Source: Secundilactobacillus odoratitofui DSM 19909 = JCM 15043 (GTDB lineage: Bacteria; Bacillota; Bacilli; Lactobacillales; Lactobacillaceae). Taken from it: a stretch of DNA of 64,000 bases. A program made the position numbers and the translations under genes. The stretch lies in NCBI RefSeq assembly GCF_001434895.1, contig NZ_AZEE01000010.1:1-64000 (forward strand), given 5' to 3'. Positions 20,226 through 27,748 of the stretch are shown one piece after another (position 1 is the stretch's first letter; each line of letters begins with the position of its first letter). The notes beneath the pieces were generated by a model. The model was not told the DNA's origin. It did not search any database and worked only from the letters and a program-made list of their open reading frames with translations.

Positions 20226-20864
20226 CTATGCCTTAATTGGTTCAACACGTAATATTTGATCAGCAATATTCTCAGCAAAGGTCATATCATGTGTGACAAC
20301 GATTTGAGTCATTTGATTTTGTTTCAAGCCTAAAATAATCTGTTCAACCGTTTGCCGCAAATCAGGATCAAGCGCGCTGGTTGGTTCGTCGTAGCAAAGG
20401 ATCTTGGGGTTCATTGCGAGTGCACGAACGATTGCGACCCGTTGTTTTTGGCCGCCAGACAATTGATAGGGATACAGGTCTTCTTTACCAGACAAGTTTA
20501 ACTGGTCGATTAAAGCTTGACCACGCGCTTCAGCATCTGCCTTGGACTGCTTAAGCACTAACTGTGGTGCCAAAGTAATGTTGTCTTTTACCGTCAAATT
20601 GGGAAATAGTTGAAAATCTTGGAACACTACGCCAATCACTTTATCGTTGTCACGGTTATTGGCAGGATCATACGGTTGACCGTCTAAAATAAATTCACCA
20701 GAATCCACCGTCTCAAGACCACTAATACAACGCAACAAGGTCGTTTTACCAGCGCCAGAAGGTCCGACAATTGCTAAAATTTGACCATCTGGCACTTCCA
20801 AATTCAAATTATCTAAAATCGTCCGACCGTCAAATTGTTTTTTGATATTTTTTAATGTTAGCAT
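20226..20864 (-). CDS. Amino acid ABC transporter ATP-binding protein
   Basis: ATPase subunit of a polar amino acid importer (212 residues, slightly short for the family). Walker A is GPSGAGKTT near residue 34, the signature is LSGGQKQRV, and Walker B is ILCYDEPTSALDP, followed by the switch His in VTHD. The ribosome site AAAGGAG is strong. It lies 20 bases after the permease and 13 bases before the binding protein, so all three are one operon under the T-box. Confidence 0.95.
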   Translation of the reverse strand: MLTLKNIKKQFDGRTILDNLNLEVPDGQILAIVGPSGAGKTTLLRCISGLETVDSGEFILDGQPYDPANNRDNDKVIGVVFQDFQLFPNLTVKDNITLAPQLVLKQSKADAEARGQALIDQLNLSGKEDLYPYQLSGGQKQRVAIVRALAMNPKILCYDEPTSALDPDLRQTVEQIILGLKQNQMTQIVVTHDMTFAENIADQILRVEPIKA

Positions 20865-20884
20865 TTAATCGCTCCTTTCTGCGC

Positions 20885-21529
20885 TTAACGCCATGACCGG
20901 TAGTGCTGTTCAACACGACGTAAGATAAAAGTGGCTACGGCCGTCATCAGTAAGTAAATGATCCCGACTAAGACCAATGGTAACAGCGTGACGTCACGGG
21001 CCGTCGCAACGTTACCCGCCCGAAGAAGGTCACCCAAGCCAATGACGTAAACCAGTGAAGAATCTTTAATCAAGTTGATCACTTCGTTACCGATTGAAGG
21101 AACCACGATTTTAACCACTTGCGGAATAACGATCCGTAACAAGGTTTGGCTCCGAGTCAGGCGTAATACTCGTGCACTTTCATATTGACCGTTTGGAATC
21201 GCCTGAAAGCCGCCACGGAAGATTTCAGCAAAGTACGCTGTATAATTCAAAATAAATGCAAAGAGTGCTGCATCATACCGTTGGAAGATGACGCCAATAA
21301 TTGGTAAACCATAGAAAACAAAAATTAATTGTAACAGCAGTGGCGTGCCACGCATCAACCAAACGTAGAATTTTAGCAGCCAGCGAAGTGGCTTGAAATT
21401 CGCCGTTAAGCCTAAACTAACGAGAATACCAAGTGGAATTGCTGCAATCAGCGTCCAGAAAAAGATTCTCACTGTCATCCAAGCACCACTCAGTAGTGAT
21501 GGTAATATTTCAGTTGCGTAATGTAACAT
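20885..21529 (-). CDS. Amino acid ABC transporter permease
   Basis: Membrane subunit of a polar amino acid importer (HisM/GlnP type). Five membrane helices are visible, with the cytoplasmic EAA-type loop ESARVLRLTRSQTLLRIVIPQ that contacts the ATPase. I place the start at the ATG at 21529, nine bases after GGGGGAG. The reading frame extends 27 codons upstream into the T-box terminator and is not translated there. It is the first gene after the leader. Confidence 0.93.
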   Translation of the reverse strand: MLHYATEILPSLLSGAWMTVRIFFWTLIAAIPLGILVSLGLTANFKPLRWLLKFYVWLMRGTPLLLQLIFVFYGLPIIGVIFQRYDAALFAFILNYTAYFAEIFRGGFQAIPNGQYESARVLRLTRSQTLLRIVIPQVVKIVVPSIGNEVINLIKDSSLVYVIGLGDLLRAGNVATARDVTLLPLVLVGIIYLLMTAVATFILRRVEQHYRSWR

Positions 21530-21547
21530 AACGTCTCCCCCTTCTAA

Positions 21548-21921
21548 TAAAAAAAGCCCCCTTGAACCAATCTGGTTCAAGAGGGCGACAATGTCGCGGT
21601 TCCACCTCATCTTGATAACTGTTCACACAGCTATCCTCATGAAGTTTATCAATTAAAAAATCCTCCTGGCATAAGCCAAGAGGACGATTGAATTCGTGGT
21701 ACCACCTCTGATTCACTGATTATTCACATAATCAGTCTCAGTAAGTTTAATTAATAAACTTCAGCGATAACGAGCTTACCGGAACTTCCCTACTTATCGT
21801 TCAGGAATTCAACTCCCAGATGTGATTCGCACTAGCTAATGGCTTGGCTTCCAGCACCCCAAGCTCTCTGATTCATTAACTAACACTACTAGTCTGTTCA
21901 ACGTTGTCATATATCAAATTA
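21548..21921 (-). ncRNA. T-box leader, specifier CAC (His), with two antiterminator/terminator units
   Basis: tRNA-sensing leader. Stem I has a base helix CAGA/TCTG and a specifier loop whose 3' side reads GAATCACA, placing codon CAC at 21824-21822. The first T-box core, GGTGGTACCACG (about 21695-21707), is followed by terminator 21655-21685. A second stem III, a second core GGTGGAACCGCG (about 21595-21607) and a second terminator (21548-21586) follow with no second stem I. The same loop geometry gives GTA in the valS leader and ATG in the metNIQ leader, which calibrates the reading as histidine. Confidence 0.9.
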
Positions 21922-21927
21922 GTTCTC

Positions 21928-21955
21928 ATTATAACTGAATCTGACCAACTGTCAA
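21928..21955 (-). promoter_or_regulatory. Promoter of the T-box controlled ABC operon
   Basis: On the minus strand TTGACA (21955-21950), 16 bases, TATAAT (21933-21928): both boxes are perfect consensus. Confidence 0.85.
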
Positions 21956-21985
21956 TTTATTTAAGCGAAAAAAGCAAAAATCGAG

Positions 21986-22789
21986 CTATCCTCGTTTAAA
22001 CCATTGACCAATTCGCGTCCAGAATCCGGCTTTAGGCTGCTCCAATTTCATCAATGGTACAGTCTCGCCTTCCAGACGACGGGCAATGTCACGATAGCCA
22101 CGTCCGGCAGCGTTTTGCGTTTCAAGTACGATTGGTTCGCCGCGGTTAGACGTGGCAATCACTGCATCGTCATCAAGGACGATGCCCAACAATGGTACAC
22201 CCAAGTGGTGCGTGATTTCGTCGATATCCATCGTATCGCCCTCAACCATCATGTGACTGCGAATACGGTTGATCAATAAGTGCGATTCTTCTTTCAACGG
22301 ATTCTTTTCAAGTAAACCCACAACACGGTCCGCATCCCGCACCGCTGAAATTTCGGGTGTAGTGACAATGATTGCGGTGTCCGCACCAGCAATGGCATTC
22401 ATGAACCCTTGTTCAATCCCTGCTGGACAATCAATTAACACATAGTCGAATTCGTTTTTTAGTTCGACCACGATTGACTTGGCCTGATCTTGAGTGAGAG
22501 CAGTTTTATCCGCGTTTTGAGCAGCTGGTAATAAGTAGAGTAAATCATCAAACCGCTTATCTTTAACGAGCGCCTGTGCTAGCTTAGCCCGGCCCTCAAC
22601 CACGTCAACAATATCGTAAATAATCCGGTTATCCAGACCCAAAACAACGTCCAAATTACGCAGACCAATATCAAGGTCAACTAGACAGACCCGCTTACCC
22701 ATCAAGGCGAGTGCGGTACCGATATTCGCGCTGGACGTCGTTTTACCGACGCCCCCCTTACCAGAGGTAATTACAATTGATTTTCCCAT
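21986..22789 (-). CDS. minD: Septum site-determining ATPase MinD
   Basis: Membrane-associated ATPase that recruits MinC to block FtsZ assembly away from midcell. The deviant Walker A KGGVGKTT lies near residue 10, and the switch regions DLDIGLRNLD and DCPAGIEQGF are intact. The last residues, AGFWTRIGQWFKRG, form an amphipathic membrane-targeting helix. Its ribosome site lies in the end of minC. It is last in the mreBCD-minCD operon; no MinE or DivIVA is encoded here. Confidence 0.97.
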   Translation of the reverse strand: MGKSIVITSGKGGVGKTTSSANIGTALALMGKRVCLVDLDIGLRNLDVVLGLDNRIIYDIVDVVEGRAKLAQALVKDKRFDDLLYLLPAAQNADKTALTQDQAKSIVVELKNEFDYVLIDCPAGIEQGFMNAIAGADTAIIVTTPEISAVRDADRVVGLLEKNPLKEESHLLINRIRSHMMVEGDTMDIDEITHHLGVPLLGIVLDDDAVIATSNRGEPIVLETQNAAGRGYRDIARRLEGETVPLMKLEQPKAGFWTRIGQWFKRG

Positions 22790-22795
22790 CTAAAC

Positions 22796-23458
22796 TTAAC
22801 CTCCCATTTTATGGTACAGTTTCGGACTGATCGTTTTTAATGCTGCAAGCGACCCATACTCCAATACGTGTAAATCATTAACATATGCAATTGTTTGTGA
22901 ATCGGCTTGCGGTTGATCCGCTTCAACAATACTAATTTGTTCACCGATTCGAACCTGTTGTGCTTCATGTAAATCACCAATAACGACTTGATCTTCCGCA
23001 CTTGGAAAACCAGCTTGAACGATGCCCAACACGGTACCCATGATGTAGATACTGCCAGTCGTTAGCAATCGACCACCCTCATTGATGGCACCCAAGAATA
23101 GTACGTCACCCTTTAATTCAAGGGTTTGACCATTACGAATCGTTTGAGACGCCAAATGAACATTGTCTTGTTCTTTCAACGTGATTGCGTCTTCAATCGT
23201 CATCACATCTGGAATCACTTTATGAATACGAAAATGGTCATATTCACCAATAATTTGTTCAAGTTGTTGATGTTGTTGCGCAGTGAGCAACCGCGAAATG
23301 GGTAACACATCAAAACTAATTTGATCGGTGACTTGGGCATCCGTCGCCAGATTATCAAGGAGCCCCCTAAGCTCAACCTTGATTTCCTCAAAGCTAGCCG
23401 CTTGATCCAACACAATTTGATAACCATCTTGATTACCGCGTAACACTACAGCTTGCAT
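22796..23458 (-). CDS. minC: Septum site-determining protein MinC
   Basis: FtsZ polymerisation inhibitor (220 residues). A divergent N-terminal domain (about 1-100) is followed by the C-terminal beta-helix domain, which shows the family pattern GDVLFLGAINEGGRLLTTGSIYIMG near residue 125 and GFPSAEDQVVIGD. It is placed 15 bases after mreD and 6 bases before minD, a tight operon. Confidence 0.92.
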   Translation of the reverse strand: MQAVVLRGNQDGYQIVLDQAASFEEIKVELRGLLDNLATDAQVTDQISFDVLPISRLLTAQQHQQLEQIIGEYDHFRIHKVIPDVMTIEDAITLKEQDNVHLASQTIRNGQTLELKGDVLFLGAINEGGRLLTTGSIYIMGTVLGIVQAGFPSAEDQVVIGDLHEAQQVRIGEQISIVEADQPQADSQTIAYVNDLHVLEYGSLAALKTISPKLYHKMGG

Positions 23459-23473
23459 ATGCCAAACCCCTCT

Positions 23474-23998
23474 TTAATTTTTCAACCGGTTAAATAACCA
23501 TTGAACTGGAAAATACAATATAACGTAAGCCGCTAAATTATAAGCGAGTGTTGGCGCCAATGAATAAACAAGCATGTCGGCAAACGACGCACTCGTCAAG
23601 TGAACCACCAGGTTGCCAAAATAACTCAGTGCACACACGACCGTAATGTCGATAAAATACACTAATAAGCCACTCAAAAAATTGATTGGAAAGGCCTTAT
23701 AACAAGCCCGAGTTAATGCGACTACGATTGGAAATACGAAGACAAAAATACCAAAAATTCCTGTGTAATACAGGTCGAACAAACCGCCAGCAACGGCAGC
23801 CCAAATGCCAAGTGGAATTGTAATTTGGTCTTCAAAATAAATCGAGTAAACTAACCACAACACAACTAAATAACTACTCATTGTGTATGGGTAGTTAAAT
23901 AACTGCTTCGGGAAAGCCGCACCCAAAATACCATCTAAATAAAAGAAAAGTAACAACCCAATTGGAAAGCCGTAACGTAATTTAGTTACCCGTAACAT
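23474..23998 (-). CDS. mreD: Rod shape-determining membrane protein MreD
   Basis: Integral membrane component of the elongasome with about five helices in 174 residues. Sequence conservation in this family is low, and the call rests on size, topology and position between mreC and minC. I use the ATG at 23998, which follows AAGGAGG; the frame extends 14 codons into mreC. Its start overlaps near the mreC stop. Confidence 0.85.
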   Translation of the reverse strand: MLRVTKLRYGFPIGLLLFFYLDGILGAAFPKQLFNYPYTMSSYLVVLWLVYSIYFEDQITIPLGIWAAVAGGLFDLYYTGIFGIFVFVFPIVVALTRACYKAFPINFLSGLLVYFIDITVVCALSYFGNLVVHLTSASFADMLVYSLAPTLAYNLAAYVILYFPVQWLFNRLKN

Positions 23999-24008
23999 GA
24001 TTGCCTCC

Positions 24009-24872
24009 TTAATTGGTTGTTTGCGATTGTCGAACGGCAACCGTTACGTAACTTAAGTTAGAAATATCAGCAGCGGGTTTAATGGTCACCTTTGAGGCCA
24101 GACCATAATTATCAGTCCCAGTAGCAGTCACCGTCCCAACGAGTAACCCCGCTGGCATGATACCGCCAAGGCCACTAGTCATTACCTTGTCGCCCTTTTC
24201 AATCTTAGTCTTCGAAGTAATGTTACCCATCTCAATGCGGTTTTTATTACTATCAAAGCCGGTTACGATACCGTTGACAGTACTACCACTCTTGTTAGTG
24301 ATCTGGACGGCAAAACGGTTTGCGGATTCGCTGCTATTTGATAACAGTTCAATTTTAGAATTAGTTCGGTTAACTTCTGAAACTCGACCAACTAAACCTG
24401 AACCAGACAACACGGGCATGTTTTTCTTAATACCAGCCGCACTCCCCTTATCAATAATAACTTGGTCTTGCCATGATGAAGGGGTCCGAGCGATAACCGT
24501 TGCGTTGACCGCAGTATAATCCGTTAACGTATGAGAAAGCTTCAACTCTTTTTTGAGCTTGGTGTTCTGCTGCGTCAAAGCTTGATCGTGCACCTTAGTC
24601 TGAGCTAATTCTTGAATCTGACTCTTCAGACGTTGATTTTCCTGATAAGTATTAAGCAAATCAGAAACAGCCGTCACTGAGCCCTTTACGCCATTAACCG
24701 GCCAAGCAACGACTCGGTTAACCAGCCCAACAACGTCGTTTCCAAATTGTTGAATCAGTGGTGGCGTTGAACGTTTGTTTCGAATCGCAACCGAAACGCT
24801 CATTAAGCCAAAACTGACAATCAGACAAACGATCACAATGACCAATCGCCGGTTTGAAAAGAATTTATTCAT
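24009..24872 (-). CDS. mreC: Rod shape-determining protein MreC
   Basis: Bitopic scaffold linking MreB to wall synthases. One membrane helix (about 9-28), a coiled coil (about 65-110, containing QENQRLKSQIQELAQ), then the beta-barrel domain with VIARTPSSWQDQVIIDKGS and GLVGRVSEV. The 287 residues are normal. The 178-base gap before it, unusually large inside an operon, is filled by a large palindrome (24884-25042). Confidence 0.94.
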   Translation of the reverse strand: MNKFFSNRRLVIVIVCLIVSFGLMSVSVAIRNKRSTPPLIQQFGNDVVGLVNRVVAWPVNGVKGSVTAVSDLLNTYQENQRLKSQIQELAQTKVHDQALTQQNTKLKKELKLSHTLTDYTAVNATVIARTPSSWQDQVIIDKGSAAGIKKNMPVLSGSGLVGRVSEVNRTNSKIELLSNSSESANRFAVQITNKSGSTVNGIVTGFDSNKNRIEMGNITSKTKIEKGDKVMTSGLGGIMPAGLLVGTVTATGTDNYGLASKVTIKPAADISNLSYVTVAVRQSQTTN

Positions 24873-24883
24873 GATCGTCCTCC

Positions 24884-25042
24884 AGTGAGAGAGTGAGTTA
24901 ATTCAACGGGCGTAAGTAAATAATTCCGTATGTTCGATAGTTGAACATACGGAATTATTTGCTTACACGGCCGAAGATATTCATTAAACAACGATGGTGT
25001 GCCAATATGCCACACTCGCTTGTTTAACTAGAATGTCTCACT
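24884..25042. repeat. Three-way-junction palindromic element between mreB and mreC
   Basis: The outer stem is AGTGAGA (24884-24890) with TCTCACT (25036-25042), plus AGTTAA (24896-24901) with TTAACT (25024-25029). Hairpin A pairs 24912-24935 with 24943-24966, with one mismatch in 24 pairs. Hairpin B (24987-25024) pairs AACAA, CGA and TGTG in steps. Together they fold as a cloverleaf-like RNA in the mre transcript. No T tract follows, so it is not a simple terminator. It could be a miniature inserted element or a processing site. Confidence 0.75.
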
Positions 25043-25050
25043 CCCGAATG

Positions 25051-26055
25051 TTATTTCTTTTTCATGACGTCGATGCTCTTAAGGGATTCACCAGTACCAA
25101 TTGCGACACAATCCAATGGATCGTTAGCAATAAATACGGGTACCTTAGTTGCATCAGCAATCACGTCTGGTAAGTTGCGTAGCAGTGCGCCACCACCAGT
25201 TAACACAATTCCGTGATCAATCACATCCGCTGCAATTTCAGGAGAAGTTTCTTCAAGGGTCTCCTTGATTGCAGTAATAATCTCTTCAACGCCTTCGTGA
25301 ATGGCATCAGCGATGTCAGCTGCTGATACTTCAATGGTCTTAGGTAAACCGGTAATCAAATCACGGCCACGAATTGAAGCATCGTCGTCTTCTTTGACGG
25401 CTTCCTTAGATGCAGAACCAATGTCCCACTTCAACTGTTCAGCAGTCCGTTCGCCAATCAACAAGTTAAAGTGTTGACGGACGTACGCAACGATGGCTTC
25501 GTCCAGCTTATCACCAGCCATCCGGATAGAACGACTTGACACGATACCACCGAGTGAAATCGTTGCCACGTCAGTAGTCCCACCACCAATATCAACCACC
25601 ATGCTACCAGTTGGGTCCATAACAGGTAAACCGGCACCAATGGCGGCTGCAAATGGTTCTTCTAGCACGTAAGCGTCACGTGCGCCGGCTACTCGAGTTG
25701 CATCGATAACGGCACGTTTTTCAACTTCTGTAACACCACTTGGTACACAAACCATGACGTAGGGTTTACCGTTTGAGCTCCCTAGGGTCTTTTCAATATA
25801 GTACTTCATCATCGCAACGGTCGTGTCATAATCAGCAATCACGCCGTCCTTCATTGGTCGAATGGCCACGATACTTGCTGGGGTCCGCCCGATCATTGCT
25901 CTTGCATCTTCACCAACGGAAACAATTTCGCCAGTTTTCGAATTCTTAGCCACAACGGATGGTTCACGCAACACGATACCCTTGCCGTCGACGTAAACAA
26001 TTGTGTTGGCAGTTCCGAGATCGATGCCAATGTTTTTAGTTCCTAATCCGAACAA
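25051..26055 (-). CDS. mreB: Rod shape-determining protein MreB
   Basis: Actin-fold cytoskeletal protein that guides lateral wall synthesis. The phosphate-1 loop GIDLGTANT, the phosphate-2 loop DIGGGTTD and the adenosine motif TGGGALL are present in 334 residues. The start is a TTG (26055), the only in-frame start near the GGG-containing ribosome site; a nearby ATG is out of frame. It heads mreBCD-minCD. A second homologue (mbl) is at 54608-55612. Confidence 0.97.
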   Translation of the reverse strand: MFGLGTKNIGIDLGTANTIVYVDGKGIVLREPSVVAKNSKTGEIVSVGEDARAMIGRTPASIVAIRPMKDGVIADYDTTVAMMKYYIEKTLGSSNGKPYVMVCVPSGVTEVEKRAVIDATRVAGARDAYVLEEPFAAAIGAGLPVMDPTGSMVVDIGGGTTDVATISLGGIVSSRSIRMAGDKLDEAIVAYVRQHFNLLIGERTAEQLKWDIGSASKEAVKEDDDASIRGRDLITGLPKTIEVSAADIADAIHEGVEEIITAIKETLEETSPEIAADVIDHGIVLTGGGALLRNLPDVIADATKVPVFIANDPLDCVAIGTGESLKSIDVMKKK

Positions 26056-26120
26056 TCTGTTTCATCCCTTCATTTAGCCACAATCACACGCTGAGATTGC
26101 TTGTTAATTTGCTAGGTGTT

Positions 26121-26149
26121 ATTATACCATACCTCTGTAATTTAATAAC
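26121..26149 (-). promoter_or_regulatory. Probable mreB operon promoter
   Basis: On the minus strand an extended -10 TGGTATAAT (TATAAT at 26126-26121) with a weak GTTATT at -35. A small palindrome ATACCTAAAATTAGGTAT lies just upstream. Confidence 0.5.
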
Positions 26150-26264
26150 TACTCGCCGGTAAAAGCATACCTAATTTTAGGTATATCTGGCAAGTATTAA
26201 TTTCGTATTTAAAGGAAATTAAATATTACATAGATTTTATTGATATTATCCATTCAGTCAGCCG

Positions 26265-27575
26265 CTATGGTGCCATAAAAAATTGTCGAACATCTGAAAT
26301 GAAGTAAAGTGAGCCAGTAATTAAAAACAAGTCTGAGTCACTCATTTGTTGCGTGATTTGACCAATGGCGACTTGCCAATTTGGCATCACAGTAACACGA
26401 TCATCATTTTGATATTGGGCTGCCAACTGTTGTGGATCCGTTACTTGACGCTGTCCTGGTCCAGCAAAGGTGGTTAAAATGAGGTGGATGTTTGGCACTT
26501 GGCGTAAAGTGGCCAACATTTGGTCATGCTGCTTATCTGCCAAGACGGCAAACAGCAGGTATATCTCAGTGCCTTTAAACCGTTGTTTTAACAATTGTGT
26601 CAGTTCTTCAACTGCCGGTTCGTTGTGCGCACCATCAATCACAATCAAGGGATCCTTGCTAACTGGTTCAAATCGACCAGCCCACACGGTTTTAGCCAAC
26701 GATTGTTTGACGCTCTTCTCATCAACATTTAGATGATGGGCGCGTTGGTAGCAAAGAAAGGCCGCCAACGCACAACTAGCGTTATCGACTTGGTAATCCC
26801 CTAACATGGACAACCGAAGTTTCCTTAATCGTTGCGCACCAAATTGAAAATCAAACTGTTCTTGCCAGCCACGGGTCGCCTGAACTTGCGTTTGAATTTC
26901 TTCACCGACCCGATAAAGTGGCGCGTGTAACTGAGTCGCCGTTTGTGTCACAACGGCCATCGCTTCAGCAGGTAAGCGACCAGCAACGACTGGAACACCG
27001 GCTTTGATAATACCAGCTTTTTGTGCCGCAATTGCTGCCAGAGTGTTACCCAAGAGCTTCATGTGATCAAACCCAATGGTGGTAATGACCGCCACTTCTG
27101 GGGTAAAGACGTTGGTGGAGTCTAAGAGCCCACCAATTCCAACCTCAATCACGGCAACATCAACCCGGTCTTTGAAGTATAAAAACATCATCGCGGTGAT
27201 AATTTCAAACTCGGTTGGTCCACCTTCGGGATACGTTGCATCTAAATCGACCACGACTGGCTGAATTCGATTTACTAGCGCAACCAGGTCGTCATCGGCA
27301 ATCGGTTGACCATCAATTGAGATGCGTTCGTTGAACCGAATTAAAAATGGTGACGTGAACGTACCGACTGTTAAGCCATCGCCCATCAACAGGTCCCTTA
27401 AATAAGCAACCGTTGAGCCCTTCCCGTTGGTGCCGGCAACGTGGATTGCAGATAAATGTTGTTGCGGATCATGTAATTGCGCTAAAAAAGTCTTCATTCG
27501 GTTAAGGTGATCACTTTTTTTAAATTGGGTACGACCGTGAATAAATGCCAGGGCCTCTTCATAGTTAGCTACCAT
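26265..27575 (-). CDS. folC: Folylpolyglutamate/dihydrofolate synthase
   Basis: ATP-dependent ligase that adds glutamate to folates. The P-loop AGTNGKGSTV lies near residue 48. TSPFLIRFNERI and the Mur-ligase-like FDHMKLLGNTL follow, and the C-terminal domain has IDGAHNEPAV. I use the ATG at 27575, 14 bases after GGAG, because the 47 codons upstream run through a terminator hairpin. It lies downstream of valS, an order common in Firmicutes, but a strong terminator separates them here. Confidence 0.93.
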   Translation of the reverse strand: MVANYEEALAFIHGRTQFKKSDHLNRMKTFLAQLHDPQQHLSAIHVAGTNGKGSTVAYLRDLLMGDGLTVGTFTSPFLIRFNERISIDGQPIADDDLVALVNRIQPVVVDLDATYPEGGPTEFEIITAMMFLYFKDRVDVAVIEVGIGGLLDSTNVFTPEVAVITTIGFDHMKLLGNTLAAIAAQKAGIIKAGVPVVAGRLPAEAMAVVTQTATQLHAPLYRVGEEIQTQVQATRGWQEQFDFQFGAQRLRKLRLSMLGDYQVDNASCALAAFLCYQRAHHLNVDEKSVKQSLAKTVWAGRFEPVSKDPLIVIDGAHNEPAVEELTQLLKQRFKGTEIYLLFAVLADKQHDQMLATLRQVPNIHLILTTFAGPGQRQVTDPQQLAAQYQNDDRVTVMPNWQVAIGQITQQMSDSDLFLITGSLYFISDVRQFFMAP

Positions 27576-27618
27576 TTTGTTACGTGTCACTCCTTTATTT
27601 ACAATCAACGTTCTTCGC

Positions 27619-27666
27619 AAAAAACGTCCTGCCAAACAATCTGAGCGTAGATTGTTGACAAGACGT
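27619..27666 (-). terminator. Terminator between valS and folC
   Basis: On the minus strand CGTCTTGTC-AACAATC pairs with GATTGTT-TGGCAGGACG over about 16 pairs with one bulge, followed by TTTTTT. It ends the valS transcript. Confidence 0.85.
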
Positions 27667-27748
27667 CCTTGATTCACTGACGGTGGCTTACAAATGTGAT
27701 TATCCCAGAGAAACACTAAGATTCATCAATTTGCTTGCACCACCAAAC

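Noticed and set aside
21510-21716. Minus-strand reading frame over the T-box
   Set aside because: It spans both T-box cores and a terminator; structure explains the sequence.
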